Assembly (NCBI RefSeq): GCF_016907545.1
Contig: NZ_JAFBCD010000001.1
Location: forward strand, 3,658,001 to 3,722,000
Reading direction: 5' to 3'
Origin: Paenarthrobacter ilicis
GTDB taxonomy: Bacteria; Actinomycetota; Actinomycetes; Actinomycetales; Micrococcaceae
Length of the DNA: 64,000 bases
Part shown: in pieces, positions 1 to 6,888 of the stretch
Layout of the letters: each line of letters starts with the position of its first letter
Position numbering within the stretch: position 1 is the first letter of the stretch
Notes under the pieces: generated by a model
The model's database searches: none
What the model was told of the DNA's origin: nothing
Seen by the model: the letters and a program-made list of their open reading frames with translations, nothing else
Position numbers and translations under genes: made by a program

Positions 1-409
1 GGCGCGACGCACTCCGGATGGCCCGCTCGGCCGGGCCCAGGTTCCGGCACGTACCCGGATACGCACCCTGCGGGGCGTGCGGAGCAGACGGCGCCTCCTG
101 GATTTCCTTGCGCGTGCAGAAACACGGGTACGTGCGCCCGTCCGCTGTGAGGCGATCGATTGCGTCGTCGTACAGCGCCCCGCGCTCCGTCTGACGCACG
201 ACGGCGGCGTCCCACCGCACGCCTACAGCCTCCAGATCGCGGAGCTGCACAGCCTCCGCTCCGGCCCGTGCACGGTCCAGGTCCTCCACGCGAAGCAGGA
301 AGTCGCGGCCCGTGGATTTGGCCAAGAGCCAGGCAAGGATGGCCGTCCGGAGGTTTCCAACGTGCAGCTCACCGGACGGGCTTGGGGCGAAGCGGCCAGC
401 GGAAGTCAT
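1..409 (-). CDS. gluQ: Glutamyl-Q tRNA(Asp) synthetase, 5' part only (runs off the left edge)
   Basis: Reading the minus strand from the ATG at 409 gives 136 codons that remain open to the window edge. The product starts MTSAGRFAPSPSGELHVGN, which is the class I aminoacyl-tRNA synthetase nucleotide-binding signature with HVGN in the HIGH position, and continues with LLRVEDLDRARA, typical of the GluX/GlnS core. A zinc-type cluster follows (YPCFCTRKE, then YPGTC), the CxC...Y-x3-C pattern of GluQ proteins. These enzymes lack the anticodon-binding domain and glutamylate queuosine on tRNA-Asp in the cytoplasm. The family is about 300 residues, so more than half of the gene is missing here. It is divergent from the Lrp gene that follows. 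Discriminating GluQ from full GltX relies on the Cys cluster and on the early start. Confidence 0.88.
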   Translation of the reverse strand, partial: MTSAGRFAPSPSGELHVGNLRTAILAWLLAKSTGRDFLLRVEDLDRARAGAEAVQLRDLEAVGVRWDAAVVRQTERGALYDDAIDRLTADGRTYPCFCTRKEIQEAPSAPHAPQGAYPGTCRNLGPAERAIRSASR

Positions 410-450
410 ACAGCAAGCCTATGCGGCGGGGCGGGAGTGCCGGACGCACA

Positions 451-494
451 AGAGCCCCTCAGCTACCGCAACGATTCGGTGGCTCAGGGGCTCT
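451..494. repeat. Imperfect inverted repeat between gluQ and the Lrp gene
   Basis: Arms AGAGCCCCTcAGCtACCG and CGGTGGCTCAGGGGCTCT pair over about 18 bp with one mismatch and one G-T pair around an 8-base loop. It sits between two divergent genes, so a simple terminator role is not expected unless an unseen transcript ends here. The rest of 410-687 shows no convincing gene; the Lrp promoter must lie to its right. Confidence 0.5.
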
Positions 495-687
495 TGGTGC
501 TGCCCGGACAAAGACGGGCGGGTGCGGAATGACAATGCTGTGAACAAGAGTCAATCAGCGGCTGCTTCCTTGCGGGAAGCCTGTGACAGGGCTGCGGGTG
601 GTGTTCCGCGTGACCTGCTGCCTGCGGGCTTGGGCGGTAGCCCTTGCCTGCTTCGTTGCCACTATTTCAGCAGGAGACATACAGTAG

Positions 688-1218
688 GTGCAACAGACCT
701 CGAGTGGATTGATCGATCTGACCAGTCTGGATGGAATTCAACGACAGGAAGTGGTCACTTTGCAGGAACTCGACGGCACGGACCGGCGAATCCTCGCGGC
801 TTTGGACGAGGATCCCCGGGTGCCCATCATGGTCCTTGCGCAGAAACTTCACCTGGCCCGCGGCACAGTGCAGTCCCGACTGGAGCGGATGACAAGCTCC
901 GGGGCACTGCGCGCCAACAGCAGCAGAGTCCTCCCCTCTGCGCTGGGCCGCGGAGTGGCCGCTGCGGTCAGCGCAGAACTGGACCAGAGCCATCTCAACG
1001 AGGCAATCGCGGCCCTGCGGCGAATCCCCGAGGTCCTGGAGTGCCACGCCCCCGCCGGAGATACTGACCTGGTGATCAGGGTGGTGGCGAAGAGTCCGGA
1101 TGACCTCTACCGGGTCTCGGAGGAAATAAGGCTGTGTCCGGGGATCGTGCGGACGTCCACCAGCATGTTCCTGCGCGAAGTGATTCCTTACCGGACCACG
1201 GGACTCCTGGCCGGGTAG
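688..1218 (+). CDS. Lrp/AsnC family transcriptional regulator
   Basis: A 176-residue protein with an N-terminal winged helix (about residues 28-75, LDGTDRRILAALDEDPRV then LARGTVQSRLERM) and a C-terminal RAM/AsnC ligand domain (about 95-165, VLECHAPAGDTDLVIRVVA). The chosen start is GTG at 688, preceded by CAGGAG at 671-676. A second GTG at 751 would remove 21 poorly conserved residues and cannot be excluded, but it has a ribosome site directly abutting it. Lrp-type proteins are octameric DNA-bending regulators of amino-acid metabolism; the effector is not readable from sequence. A second Lrp gene lies convergent 12 bp downstream, and that one is the better candidate for controlling the LysE exporter. 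Confidence 0.88.
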   Translation: MQQTSSGLIDLTSLDGIQRQEVVTLQELDGTDRRILAALDEDPRVPIMVLAQKLHLARGTVQSRLERMTSSGALRANSSRVLPSALGRGVAAAVSAELDQSHLNEAIAALRRIPEVLECHAPAGDTDLVIRVVAKSPDDLYRVSEEIRLCPGIVRTSTSMFLREVIPYRTTGLLAG

Positions 1219-1230
1219 ACGGGCGGCTGC

Positions 1231-1686
1231 CTAAACAGGCGGCCCGATATTCGTCTTGAGGTTCTTCATCACCAGCGTGGACGTCAGTCGTTCCACCGCA
1301 GGCAGCGCGGCCAACTCGTCGTCGTAAAAGCGCTGGTAGGCGGGCAAGTCGGCAGCGATGACCTTCAGCAGATAGTCCGGCGAACCGAACAATCGCTGGG
1401 CCTCCACGATGTTGGGGCTGGCGGCCACCCGATCCTCGAAATCCGCCATGGTGGTCCGGTCCACCTGGCGCAGCGTGACAAAGACGATCGCCTCGAAACC
1501 CAGTCCCACAGCGCCGGGGTCAATGTCCGCGCGGTAGCCGCGGATCACCCCGTCTTTCTCCAGATCGCGGAGCCGCCTGTGGCAAGGGGCCACAGTCAAC
1601 CCCACTTTGGAGGCGAGCGCCGTGGCAGTCATCCGGCCATCTTCTTTGAGGTGGCGCAAAATACTTCTGTCGATTCCGTCAATCAC
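1231..1686 (-). CDS. Lrp/AsnC family regulator, divergent from LysE-type exporter
   Basis: A 151-residue standard-length Lrp/AsnC protein. The HTH occupies residues 1-50 (MIDGIDRSILRHLKEDGRM, then VAPCHRRLRDLEKDG) and the RAM effector domain about 65-140 (FGSPDYLLKVIAADL). It starts at a GTG (minus strand, 1686). It faces a LysE-family amino-acid exporter across a 103-bp AT-richer gap. This is the classic arrangement in which the Lrp protein senses an amino acid and induces its exporter, so control of the neighbour is a reasonable inference. The substrate is unknown. Confidence 0.9.
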   Translation of the reverse strand: MIDGIDRSILRHLKEDGRMTATALASKVGLTVAPCHRRLRDLEKDGVIRGYRADIDPGAVGLGFEAIVFVTLRQVDRTTMADFEDRVAASPNIVEAQRLFGSPDYLLKVIAADLPAYQRFYDDELAALPAVERLTSTLVMKNLKTNIGPPV

Positions 1687-1754
1687 GCATATATCTTACC
1701 CAAAGCAGCTGTCTCTGCGATAAAAACGGGAACACTTATGGCCAGTTTTTACCT

Positions 1755-1780
1755 AGAGTTTTCCCGTTCCCTAAAACTCT
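1755..1780. promoter_or_regulatory. Inverted repeat in the leader of the LysE gene
   Basis: AGAGTTTT (1755-1762) and AAAACTCT (1773-1780) form a perfect 8-bp inverted repeat with a 10-bp spacer that abuts the GGAGAG ribosome site of the exporter. It could be the operator of the divergent Lrp protein or an RNA hairpin acting on translation initiation; sequence alone does not separate these. Confidence 0.5.
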
Positions 1781-1789
1781 GGAGAGACC

Positions 1790-2440
1790 GTGAATCCGCA
1801 GCTGTTCCTCGCCTTCATCCTCGTTGCGGTCACCCTGGCGTGCACCCCGGGCGTGGACTGGGCCTACTCCATCTCGGCCGGCCTCCGCCAACGCAGCTTC
1901 GTGCCCGCAGTGGCGGGGCTGTGCAGCGGCTACGTGGTGCACACCTTGTTGATGGTGGCCGGGTTGGCGGCTTTGTTGGCCGGCGTACCAGGCCTCCTCG
2001 GGTGGTTGACCATCGCCGGCGCCGCGTACCTGCTATGGCTCGGCGTGGCCACCATCCGCTCATGGCGCGGGGCCACCTTCAGCGCGGAAGCCGGCGTCGT
2101 ACATTCCGGAAACCAGCTCCGCACCTTCTTCCAGGGCATGGGCACCAGCGGCATCAATCCCAAGGGTTTGCTGTTCTTCGTGGCGCTGGTGCCGCAATTT
2201 GTGAGCACGGATGCCACACTCCCGGTGCCGGTGCAGTCTGGCTTGCTGGGCCTGACGTTCGTCCTCCTGGCCGGGCTCGTTTATACGGCCGTTGCTCTGA
2301 CTTCCAGGAAGCTCCTCGCCTCAAGGCCCGGCGCAGCGCGGATTGTTACCCTCATCAGCGGAATCATCATGATCGGACTGGGAGCCGTGCTGTTGTCAGA
2401 ACAAGTGCTCCCGCTGCTGGCATCAGTGGCCGGCGGATGA
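1790..2440 (+). CDS. LysE/RhtB family amino-acid exporter
   Basis: A 216-residue membrane protein with six hydrophobic segments and the LysE/RhtB N-terminal signature: FILVAVTLACTPGVDW corresponds to the P-G-P loop region, and FFQGMGTSGINPKGLLFF to the N-P-K motif that begins the second half. It starts at GTG 1790 behind GGAGAG. The family exports amino acids or similar small metabolites across the cytoplasmic membrane using the proton gradient. The divergent Lrp gene and the inverted repeat in the leader suggest substrate-induced expression. Lysine, homoserine or branched-chain amino acids are all possible cargo. Confidence 0.9.
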   Translation: MNPQLFLAFILVAVTLACTPGVDWAYSISAGLRQRSFVPAVAGLCSGYVVHTLLMVAGLAALLAGVPGLLGWLTIAGAAYLLWLGVATIRSWRGATFSAEAGVVHSGNQLRTFFQGMGTSGINPKGLLFFVALVPQFVSTDATLPVPVQSGLLGLTFVLLAGLVYTAVALTSRKLLASRPGAARIVTLISGIIMIGLGAVLLSEQVLPLLASVAGG

Positions 2441-2450
2441 TCCCTGGGGT

Positions 2451-2918
2451 TCAGGACGCCAGCAGCTCGTCCAACCGCTCGTAGCCCTCAATCACGCCGT
2501 AGTTCATGCCGGTGGACAAAGCCATGTCCCGCGCCTCAACCGTCGGGTAGACCTCGTGCGCCTGCATCCTGGTGCGGCCATCCACTTCTTCAAAAGTGGT
2601 GGTGCTGATGACCACCTGGTTGGGTGCGCCATCGAACTCCGAGGTCATGATGATCAGCGCATCCGTCTCCACGGAGTGGAAGACGCCGCGGAAGGAGAAG
2701 GGGTTCCCTGCGTCCCCATTCTCGTAGCGCCAGGTTCCACCCGTCACGGCGTTGTATTCCGTGACGTTCATGGACGTGCTGCGCGGCCCCAACCACTTGG
2801 CGAGCAGGTCGGGGTCCACGTGGGCTTTGAAGACGGCGCTGATGGGAGCGTCGAAGTCCCGGACGGTGTCTACAAAGGGAACGCCGGTTTCTGCAGTGAT
2901 GGTGGTGGGATTGCTCAT
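2451..2918 (-). CDS. SRPBCC (AHSA1/START-like) domain protein
   Basis: A 155-residue protein starting MSNPTTITAETGVPFVDTV at the ATG at 2918, with ribosome site GGAAGAG. The open frame extends further upstream but without family similarity. The body fits the AHSA1/activator-of-Hsp90-like SRPBCC fold: FDAPISAVFKAHVDPDLLAKW at the N-terminus, the WLGP motif, GGTWRYEN and GNPFSFRGVFHSVE in the middle, and a C-terminal helix GVIEGYERLDELL. These proteins bind hydrophobic ligands in a helix-grip cavity. In actinobacteria they are usually the second gene after an ArsR repressor; here that partner appears reduced to a short remnant (2915-2992). Its ligand is unknown. Confidence 0.88.
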   Translation of the reverse strand: MSNPTTITAETGVPFVDTVRDFDAPISAVFKAHVDPDLLAKWLGPRSTSMNVTEYNAVTGGTWRYENGDAGNPFSFRGVFHSVETDALIIMTSEFDGAPNQVVISTTTFEEVDGRTRMQAHEVYPTVEARDMALSTGMNYGVIEGYERLDELLAS

Positions 2919-2992
2919 GTCAGTTCTCTTCCTTGTTTTCCTTGACCCAGGCGGGCAACGATGGCGCGCCGCACAGGGTCCGCCAGGGATTC
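2915..2992 (-). pseudogene. Remnant of an ArsR-type regulator gene
   Basis: Between the stop of the upstream gene (2993-2995) and the SRPBCC start there are 25 codons reading ESLADPVRRAIVARLGQG and then a few unrelated residues before TGA. LADPxRRAIVARL is the characteristic N-terminal helix of ArsR-family repressors, the usual partner of SRPBCC genes. The stop overlaps the SRPBCC ATG (ATGA), as in an intact operon. Everything between this helix and the overlap (HTH and C-terminal helices, about 80 residues) is absent. The fragment has no start of its own. The similarity is from memory of the family, so the call is tentative. Confidence 0.5.
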
Positions 2993-3964
2993 CTACTCGC
3001 CGCCGAGCTGCCTGAAATCGTTCTCCCACAGGCGGCGCATTTCGGCGTCCTTGCGGATGAACTCCAGGGTCTCCAGCTCCTCCGCCGGGGCAGCCTTTTT
3101 GGACCACGGGGTCAACGTCCGGCGCCCCTGATCCAGCGCAAGCAAGGCCTTGTCCGTGAGCGCGTCATTGCGGAGGACCAAGCTGGTCTTGCGCCGCCGA
3201 AGGACCTCCTTCAACGCCGCCTGGGCCGATTCAACATCGCCCCTGGCCCGCTGCGAACGCGCCCTGATCAGCAGCAACGCCGCGGAGAGATCATCCGTGT
3301 TCAGCAAACCTTCCGTCCAGCGCACCACGTCCCGGTGACGTTCCAGCGCATGCGCCGCCGTGCAACGGGCCAACGCGGAAGGCAACGACGGCGGCAGGCC
3401 CACCACCGCTTCCAGCGCCGCCTCGGTCATCCCCATCTCCCGGAGGCAATGGGACAACGCCAGGAATACCGATTCCTCGCTGAACAGCACCGGAACCTCA
3501 ATGCGCTCGGCAACCTCAACCCGGGTGACCACCTGGCCCAGGTAGATGGACGAGAACTGGCTGGCGTCGTCGTCGATCCTTGTTGTTAAACCGCGCTGCA
3601 GAAGCTCGGAGGCGCGGAGGAAACCGCCCTGCTTGTACGCGATCAGGCCCGCCACCACGTGGCACAAACCGGCCCACCCCGGATAGGCCCGGGCAAGTGA
3701 GAGGAGCGGATCCGGAGCCGTGGAGGTGAATACGGCCTCGTGCATGGCCTTGGCTTGCCTGGAGGACAGCATCCGGAGCCGGGGCACCCGGCCGGTCACG
3801 GACAACCGGGCTTGGTCCCTGCCACCCAGCACGCCGGACAGCACTCCACCCACGCCGTCGGTAAGTCCACGGACCGGCGTGCGGACATAACCGTCCCGGA
3901 ACGGAGTGAAGTCCCGGGTGTCGTGGAAAACGGTGTGCGCGCGTCCGTGGGGAACATGGCTCAT
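2993..3964 (-). CDS. Conserved-looking helical (TPR-like) protein of unknown function
   Basis: A 323-residue soluble protein without signal peptide or membrane segments. From about residue 80 it is almost wholly alpha-helical, with paired amphipathic helices of 30-40 residues (LARAYPGWAGLCHVVAGLIA, then GGFLRASELLQRGL, ALSHCLREMGMTEAALEAV, ALLLIRARSQRARGDVESA), the spacing of tetratricopeptide-like solenoids. The N-terminal 70 residues are basic and probably form a separate segment. I do not recognise a named family. It stands alone on the minus strand between the SRPBCC gene and the divergent DUF4383 gene. Scaffold or protein-binding function would be a guess from the fold only. Confidence 0.7.
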   Translation of the reverse strand: MSHVPHGRAHTVFHDTRDFTPFRDGYVRTPVRGLTDGVGGVLSGVLGGRDQARLSVTGRVPRLRMLSSRQAKAMHEAVFTSTAPDPLLSLARAYPGWAGLCHVVAGLIAYKQGGFLRASELLQRGLTTRIDDDASQFSSIYLGQVVTRVEVAERIEVPVLFSEESVFLALSHCLREMGMTEAALEAVVGLPPSLPSALARCTAAHALERHRDVVRWTEGLLNTDDLSAALLLIRARSQRARGDVESAQAALKEVLRRRKTSLVLRNDALTDKALLALDQGRRTLTPWSKKAAPAEELETLEFIRKDAEMRRLWENDFRQLGGE

Positions 3965-4119
3965 GCAACCATGCTAACCGCCGCTGAACTGGGCACATCC
4001 CCTGCTATTGAGGGCGTTTGAGGAGTATTATGGCGGCGTCGGCAAGGTTTTGCCACACCCCTTGCCGCAGGTCGGCTCTCCATGAGAAGAGCCGGGTAAC
4101 CGCGTGAAAGGGAGGACTG

Positions 4120-4599
4120 ATGACCACCGCTTCGCACCCCGCCGAACACCATCACATGATGGGCTTGACCCTGCGTAACACCGCCATGGGCGTCGGCATT
4201 GTATTTCTGCTGGTTGGCGTACTGGGCTTTATCCCGGGAATCACCACCAATTACGGCGCCATGACTTTTGCGGGACATGAGTCAGGCGCCATGCTGCTTG
4301 GAGTCTTCCAAGTGTCCATACTTCACAACATCGTCCACTTGCTGTTTGGCGCAGCCGGCCTGACCATGGCCCGCAACGCGCGGATGGCGCGCTTGTTCCT
4401 GCTGGGCGGCGGCGCTGTGTACATCGTCCTGTGGATCTACGGCCTGGTCATCAACCAGGGAACGGGCGCCAACTTTGTCCCGTTCAACACCGCCGACAAC
4501 TGGCTCCACCTGATCCTTGGTATTGCCATGGTGGGCCTGGGCGTTTGGCTCGGCAGGGATGCCATGGATGAGACGGCTACTTCGCGAAGGACACTGTAG
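4120..4599 (+). CDS. DUF4383 family four-helix membrane protein
   Basis: A 159-residue protein with four hydrophobic segments (about residues 20-45, 60-85, 95-115, 125-145), a His-rich N-terminus (HPAEHHHMMG) and the DUF4383 features GVFQVSILHNIVHLLFG and FNTADNWLHLILG. ATG 4120 follows AGGGAGGACTG. The family is widespread in actinobacteria and cyanobacteria, often near stress genes, and has no established function. A good terminator follows directly, so it is probably monocistronic. The conserved HNxxH and DNxLH histidines inside the membrane segments are notable but unexplained. Confidence 0.88.
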   Translation: MTTASHPAEHHHMMGLTLRNTAMGVGIVFLLVGVLGFIPGITTNYGAMTFAGHESGAMLLGVFQVSILHNIVHLLFGAAGLTMARNARMARLFLLGGGAVYIVLWIYGLVINQGTGANFVPFNTADNWLHLILGIAMVGLGVWLGRDAMDETATSRRTL

Positions 4600-4612
4600 C
4601 CACTGACGACGA

Positions 4613-4653
4613 CGGCGGCCGCCCCTTCCGGGGGACGGTCGCCTGTTGTTTTC
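4613..4653 (+). terminator. Rho-independent terminator after the DUF4383 gene
   Basis: GC-rich stem (GGCGGCCGCCCC with GGGGACGGTCGCC, short TTCCG loop) followed by the T-rich TGTTGTTTTC, 14 bases after the stop codon. Confidence 0.75.
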
Positions 4654-4700
4654 CTCGCGCCGGGATGGCTCGGGCTTTGAGGCTCGACGGCGGCGCACGG

Positions 4701-5516
4701 CTACCGCGCGGGACGCCCACCAAGCCGTGTGGTCACCTTCGCCGCCGCCGCGGCACACGCCTCGCCCAGACTGGCCAGGGTGTCCTGCGAAACGCGGAAC
4801 TTCGGGGCCGGAATCAGGACGGAGGCCACAATCTCCCCGCGGTAATCGAACACCGGCGAGGCCACCCCCACTTCCTCAATGGACGTCTCCCCGAAATTCA
4901 CAGCCCAGCCGCGTTCCTTGGAATCGCCAACCCGCGCCAGATACGCCTCAACAGCATCATCATCCAAGCCGGGCAGAGTGATGGAACCGCTGCGCAGCAA
5001 CTGACGGACGCGCTCCTCATCCTCAGCCGCCAGGAACACTTGGACCGACGAGCTCAGGGCCTCGTTGTACCGGGCACCCAGCGGCGCCAAGTGCTTGACC
5101 TGATGCCGGCTGGGGATCTGCTCCACGCACATGGATTCGACGCCGTTCCACACCATGAGCGCGCTGGTTTCGCCTGTGCGCTCGGTCAGTTCGCGGAGCA
5201 CGGGGTAGGCCACGCGGCGCTCTTCCAGCTCGGCCAACAAGGGCCCCGCCATGGCGATCATGCCCAGCCCCAAGCGGAACCTGCGCGATTCGACGTCGCG
5301 CTCCACAAGGTTTTCCTGCTCCAACGTCGCCAGAATGCGGCTGACGGTGCTCTTGTGCATGCCAATGCGGCCCGCGATTTCGGTGACTCCCAGCAGTGGC
5401 TCCTCCGCCGAGAAGCTCCTCAGGACCGCGATGGCGTTGACAATCACCGAGGTGCTTTTGCTGTCCCCGTTGCCGTTTCTGCTGTCAGGAGTCTGGCTGG
5501 TTTCCGTGGGAGTCAT
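4701..5516 (-). CDS. IclR family transcriptional regulator
   Basis: A 271-residue protein with an IclR winged helix at about 24-85 (SVIVNAIAVLRSFSAEEP, then MHKSTVSRILATLEQENLV) and an IclR effector domain from about 95 to 260 (ETSALMVWNGVESMCVEQI, GVASPVFDYRGEIVASVLI, ending in a conserved amphipathic helix). IclR proteins are dimeric or tetrameric repressors or activators of catabolic operons. It lies 87 bp downstream of the creatinase gene on the same strand, so it may be co-transcribed with it and control part of the creatine/sarcosine island. No operator was identified. An unrelated regulon is possible. Confidence 0.9.
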   Translation of the reverse strand: MTPTETSQTPDSRNGNGDSKSTSVIVNAIAVLRSFSAEEPLLGVTEIAGRIGMHKSTVSRILATLEQENLVERDVESRRFRLGLGMIAMAGPLLAELEERRVAYPVLRELTERTGETSALMVWNGVESMCVEQIPSRHQVKHLAPLGARYNEALSSSVQVFLAAEDEERVRQLLRSGSITLPGLDDDAVEAYLARVGDSKERGWAVNFGETSIEEVGVASPVFDYRGEIVASVLIPAPKFRVSQDTLASLGEACAAAAAKVTTRLGGRPAR

Positions 5517-5603
5517 GCGTTCACTATATTTCGCTGCGTCCGGTGTCCATGGACCTGACGTGGCCGGCGGGCACTGGGTGCAGCGTCCGCCGGCCCATCA
5601 GAC

Positions 5604-6860
5604 CTAGGCTCCGATGATGTTGTACTCAGGGCCAAACGGGAACTTGGTGATGTTCTCCGCACCGTCTTCACCCACCACCAGGATGTCGTGCTCGCGGTAG
5701 CCACCGGCGCCTGGCTGGCCGTCCATCACCGTGATCATCGGCTCCATGGACACCACCATGCCGGGCTCCAGCACGGTGTCAATGTCCTCCCGGAGTTCGA
5801 GTCCGGCTTCGCGTCCGTAGTAGTGGCTCAACACACCGAAGGAGTGGCCGTAGCCAAAGGTCCGGTTGGCCAGCAGGCCGTGGCTGACGTAGATCTCGTT
5901 GAGTTCCGCCGCGATGTCCTTGCACACAGCACCGGGCTTGATGAGCTCCAGTCCGCGCTTGTGGACCTCCACGTTGATGTTCCACAGTTCCAAGGAGCGG
6001 GCATCGGGTTCGCCGTAGAACAGGGTGCGTTCCAGTGCGGTGTAGTAGCCGCTGGTCATGGGGAAGCAGTTCAGGGACAGGATGTCGTGTTCCTGGATCT
6101 TGCGGGTGGTTGCCCAGTTGTGGGCACCGTCCGTGTTGATGCCGGACTGGAACCACACCCACGTGTCGCGGATTTCGGAATCCGGGAACGTCCGGGCGAT
6201 TTCGTGGACCATGGCCTCGGTACCGATCAGCGCCACCTCGTACTCGGTGATCCCGGCCGTGATGGCGTTGCGGATGGCCTCGCCGCCAAGGTCACCAATG
6301 CGCGCGCCGTGCTTGATGACCGCGATCTCCTCGGCGGACTTGATCATGCGCTGACGCATCGCAGCCTGTGCCACATCCACCAGGGTTGCACCGGAGAAAG
6401 CGGCCTGGATCTTGTTGCGGTTGTCCAACGGCAGGGAATCGTCTTCCACGCCGATGCGCCGCGGGTTGATGCCCCGGGTCCGAAGGATTTCCTGGATGGC
6501 GTGGATGTAGTTGTCCCGGCGCCAGTCCGTGTACACCAGGTTCTCGCCGTAGCTGCGGCGCCAAGGCATACCGGCGTCGATATTTGCCGTAACGGTCACC
6601 GTGTCATCCTTGGTGACCACCATTCCGTAAGACCTGCCGAAGTAGGTGAAAAGGAAGTCGGAGTAGTACTTGATGGAGTGGTAGCTGGTGAGGATGACGG
6701 CGTCGAGTTCCTTCTCAGCCATGATGCTCCGGAGTCCGGCCAGACGGCGCTCGAACTCTGCGTCGGAGAAGGTCAGCGAGACCTTTTCGCCGTTGTTGAG
6801 GACTTTGGTGCGTTCGAGCTTGGCCACATCGTTGACGGCCTCGTTCTGCGTGATGGTCAT
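5604..6860 (-). CDS. Creatinase (creatine amidinohydrolase), M24 fold
   Basis: A 418-residue protein that hydrolyses creatine to sarcosine and urea in the cytoplasm. The sequence has the pita-bread M24 fold but the creatinase set of motifs: WFQSGINTDGAHNWATTRK contains the catalytic His, LSLNCFPMTSGYYTALERT, FGYGHSFGVLSHYYGREAG, EDIDTVLEPGMVVSMEPM and the C-terminal FGPEYNIIGA. Metal ligands of true aminopeptidases P are replaced, as in Pseudomonas creatinase. I chose ATG 6860 (AAAGGAAAG upstream); a longer frame reading back into the transporter gene is not credible. It follows the transporter by 28 bp and is probably co-transcribed with it. The sarcosine oxidase operon 2.6 kb away supplies the next step, which supports the creatinase rather than a dipeptidase assignment. 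Confidence 0.92.
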   Translation of the reverse strand: MTITQNEAVNDVAKLERTKVLNNGEKVSLTFSDAEFERRLAGLRSIMAEKELDAVILTSYHSIKYYSDFLFTYFGRSYGMVVTKDDTVTVTANIDAGMPWRRSYGENLVYTDWRRDNYIHAIQEILRTRGINPRRIGVEDDSLPLDNRNKIQAAFSGATLVDVAQAAMRQRMIKSAEEIAVIKHGARIGDLGGEAIRNAITAGITEYEVALIGTEAMVHEIARTFPDSEIRDTWVWFQSGINTDGAHNWATTRKIQEHDILSLNCFPMTSGYYTALERTLFYGEPDARSLELWNINVEVHKRGLELIKPGAVCKDIAAELNEIYVSHGLLANRTFGYGHSFGVLSHYYGREAGLELREDIDTVLEPGMVVSMEPMITVMDGQPGAGGYREHDILVVGEDGAENITKFPFGPEYNIIGA

Positions 6861-6888
6861 GGTCTTTCCTTTCAATGGGTTGGTTGTT

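Noticed and set aside
451..494. tRNA or tRNA-like gene
   Set aside because: Only one stem can be drawn; no cloverleaf, T-loop GTTCGA or acceptor pairing is present.
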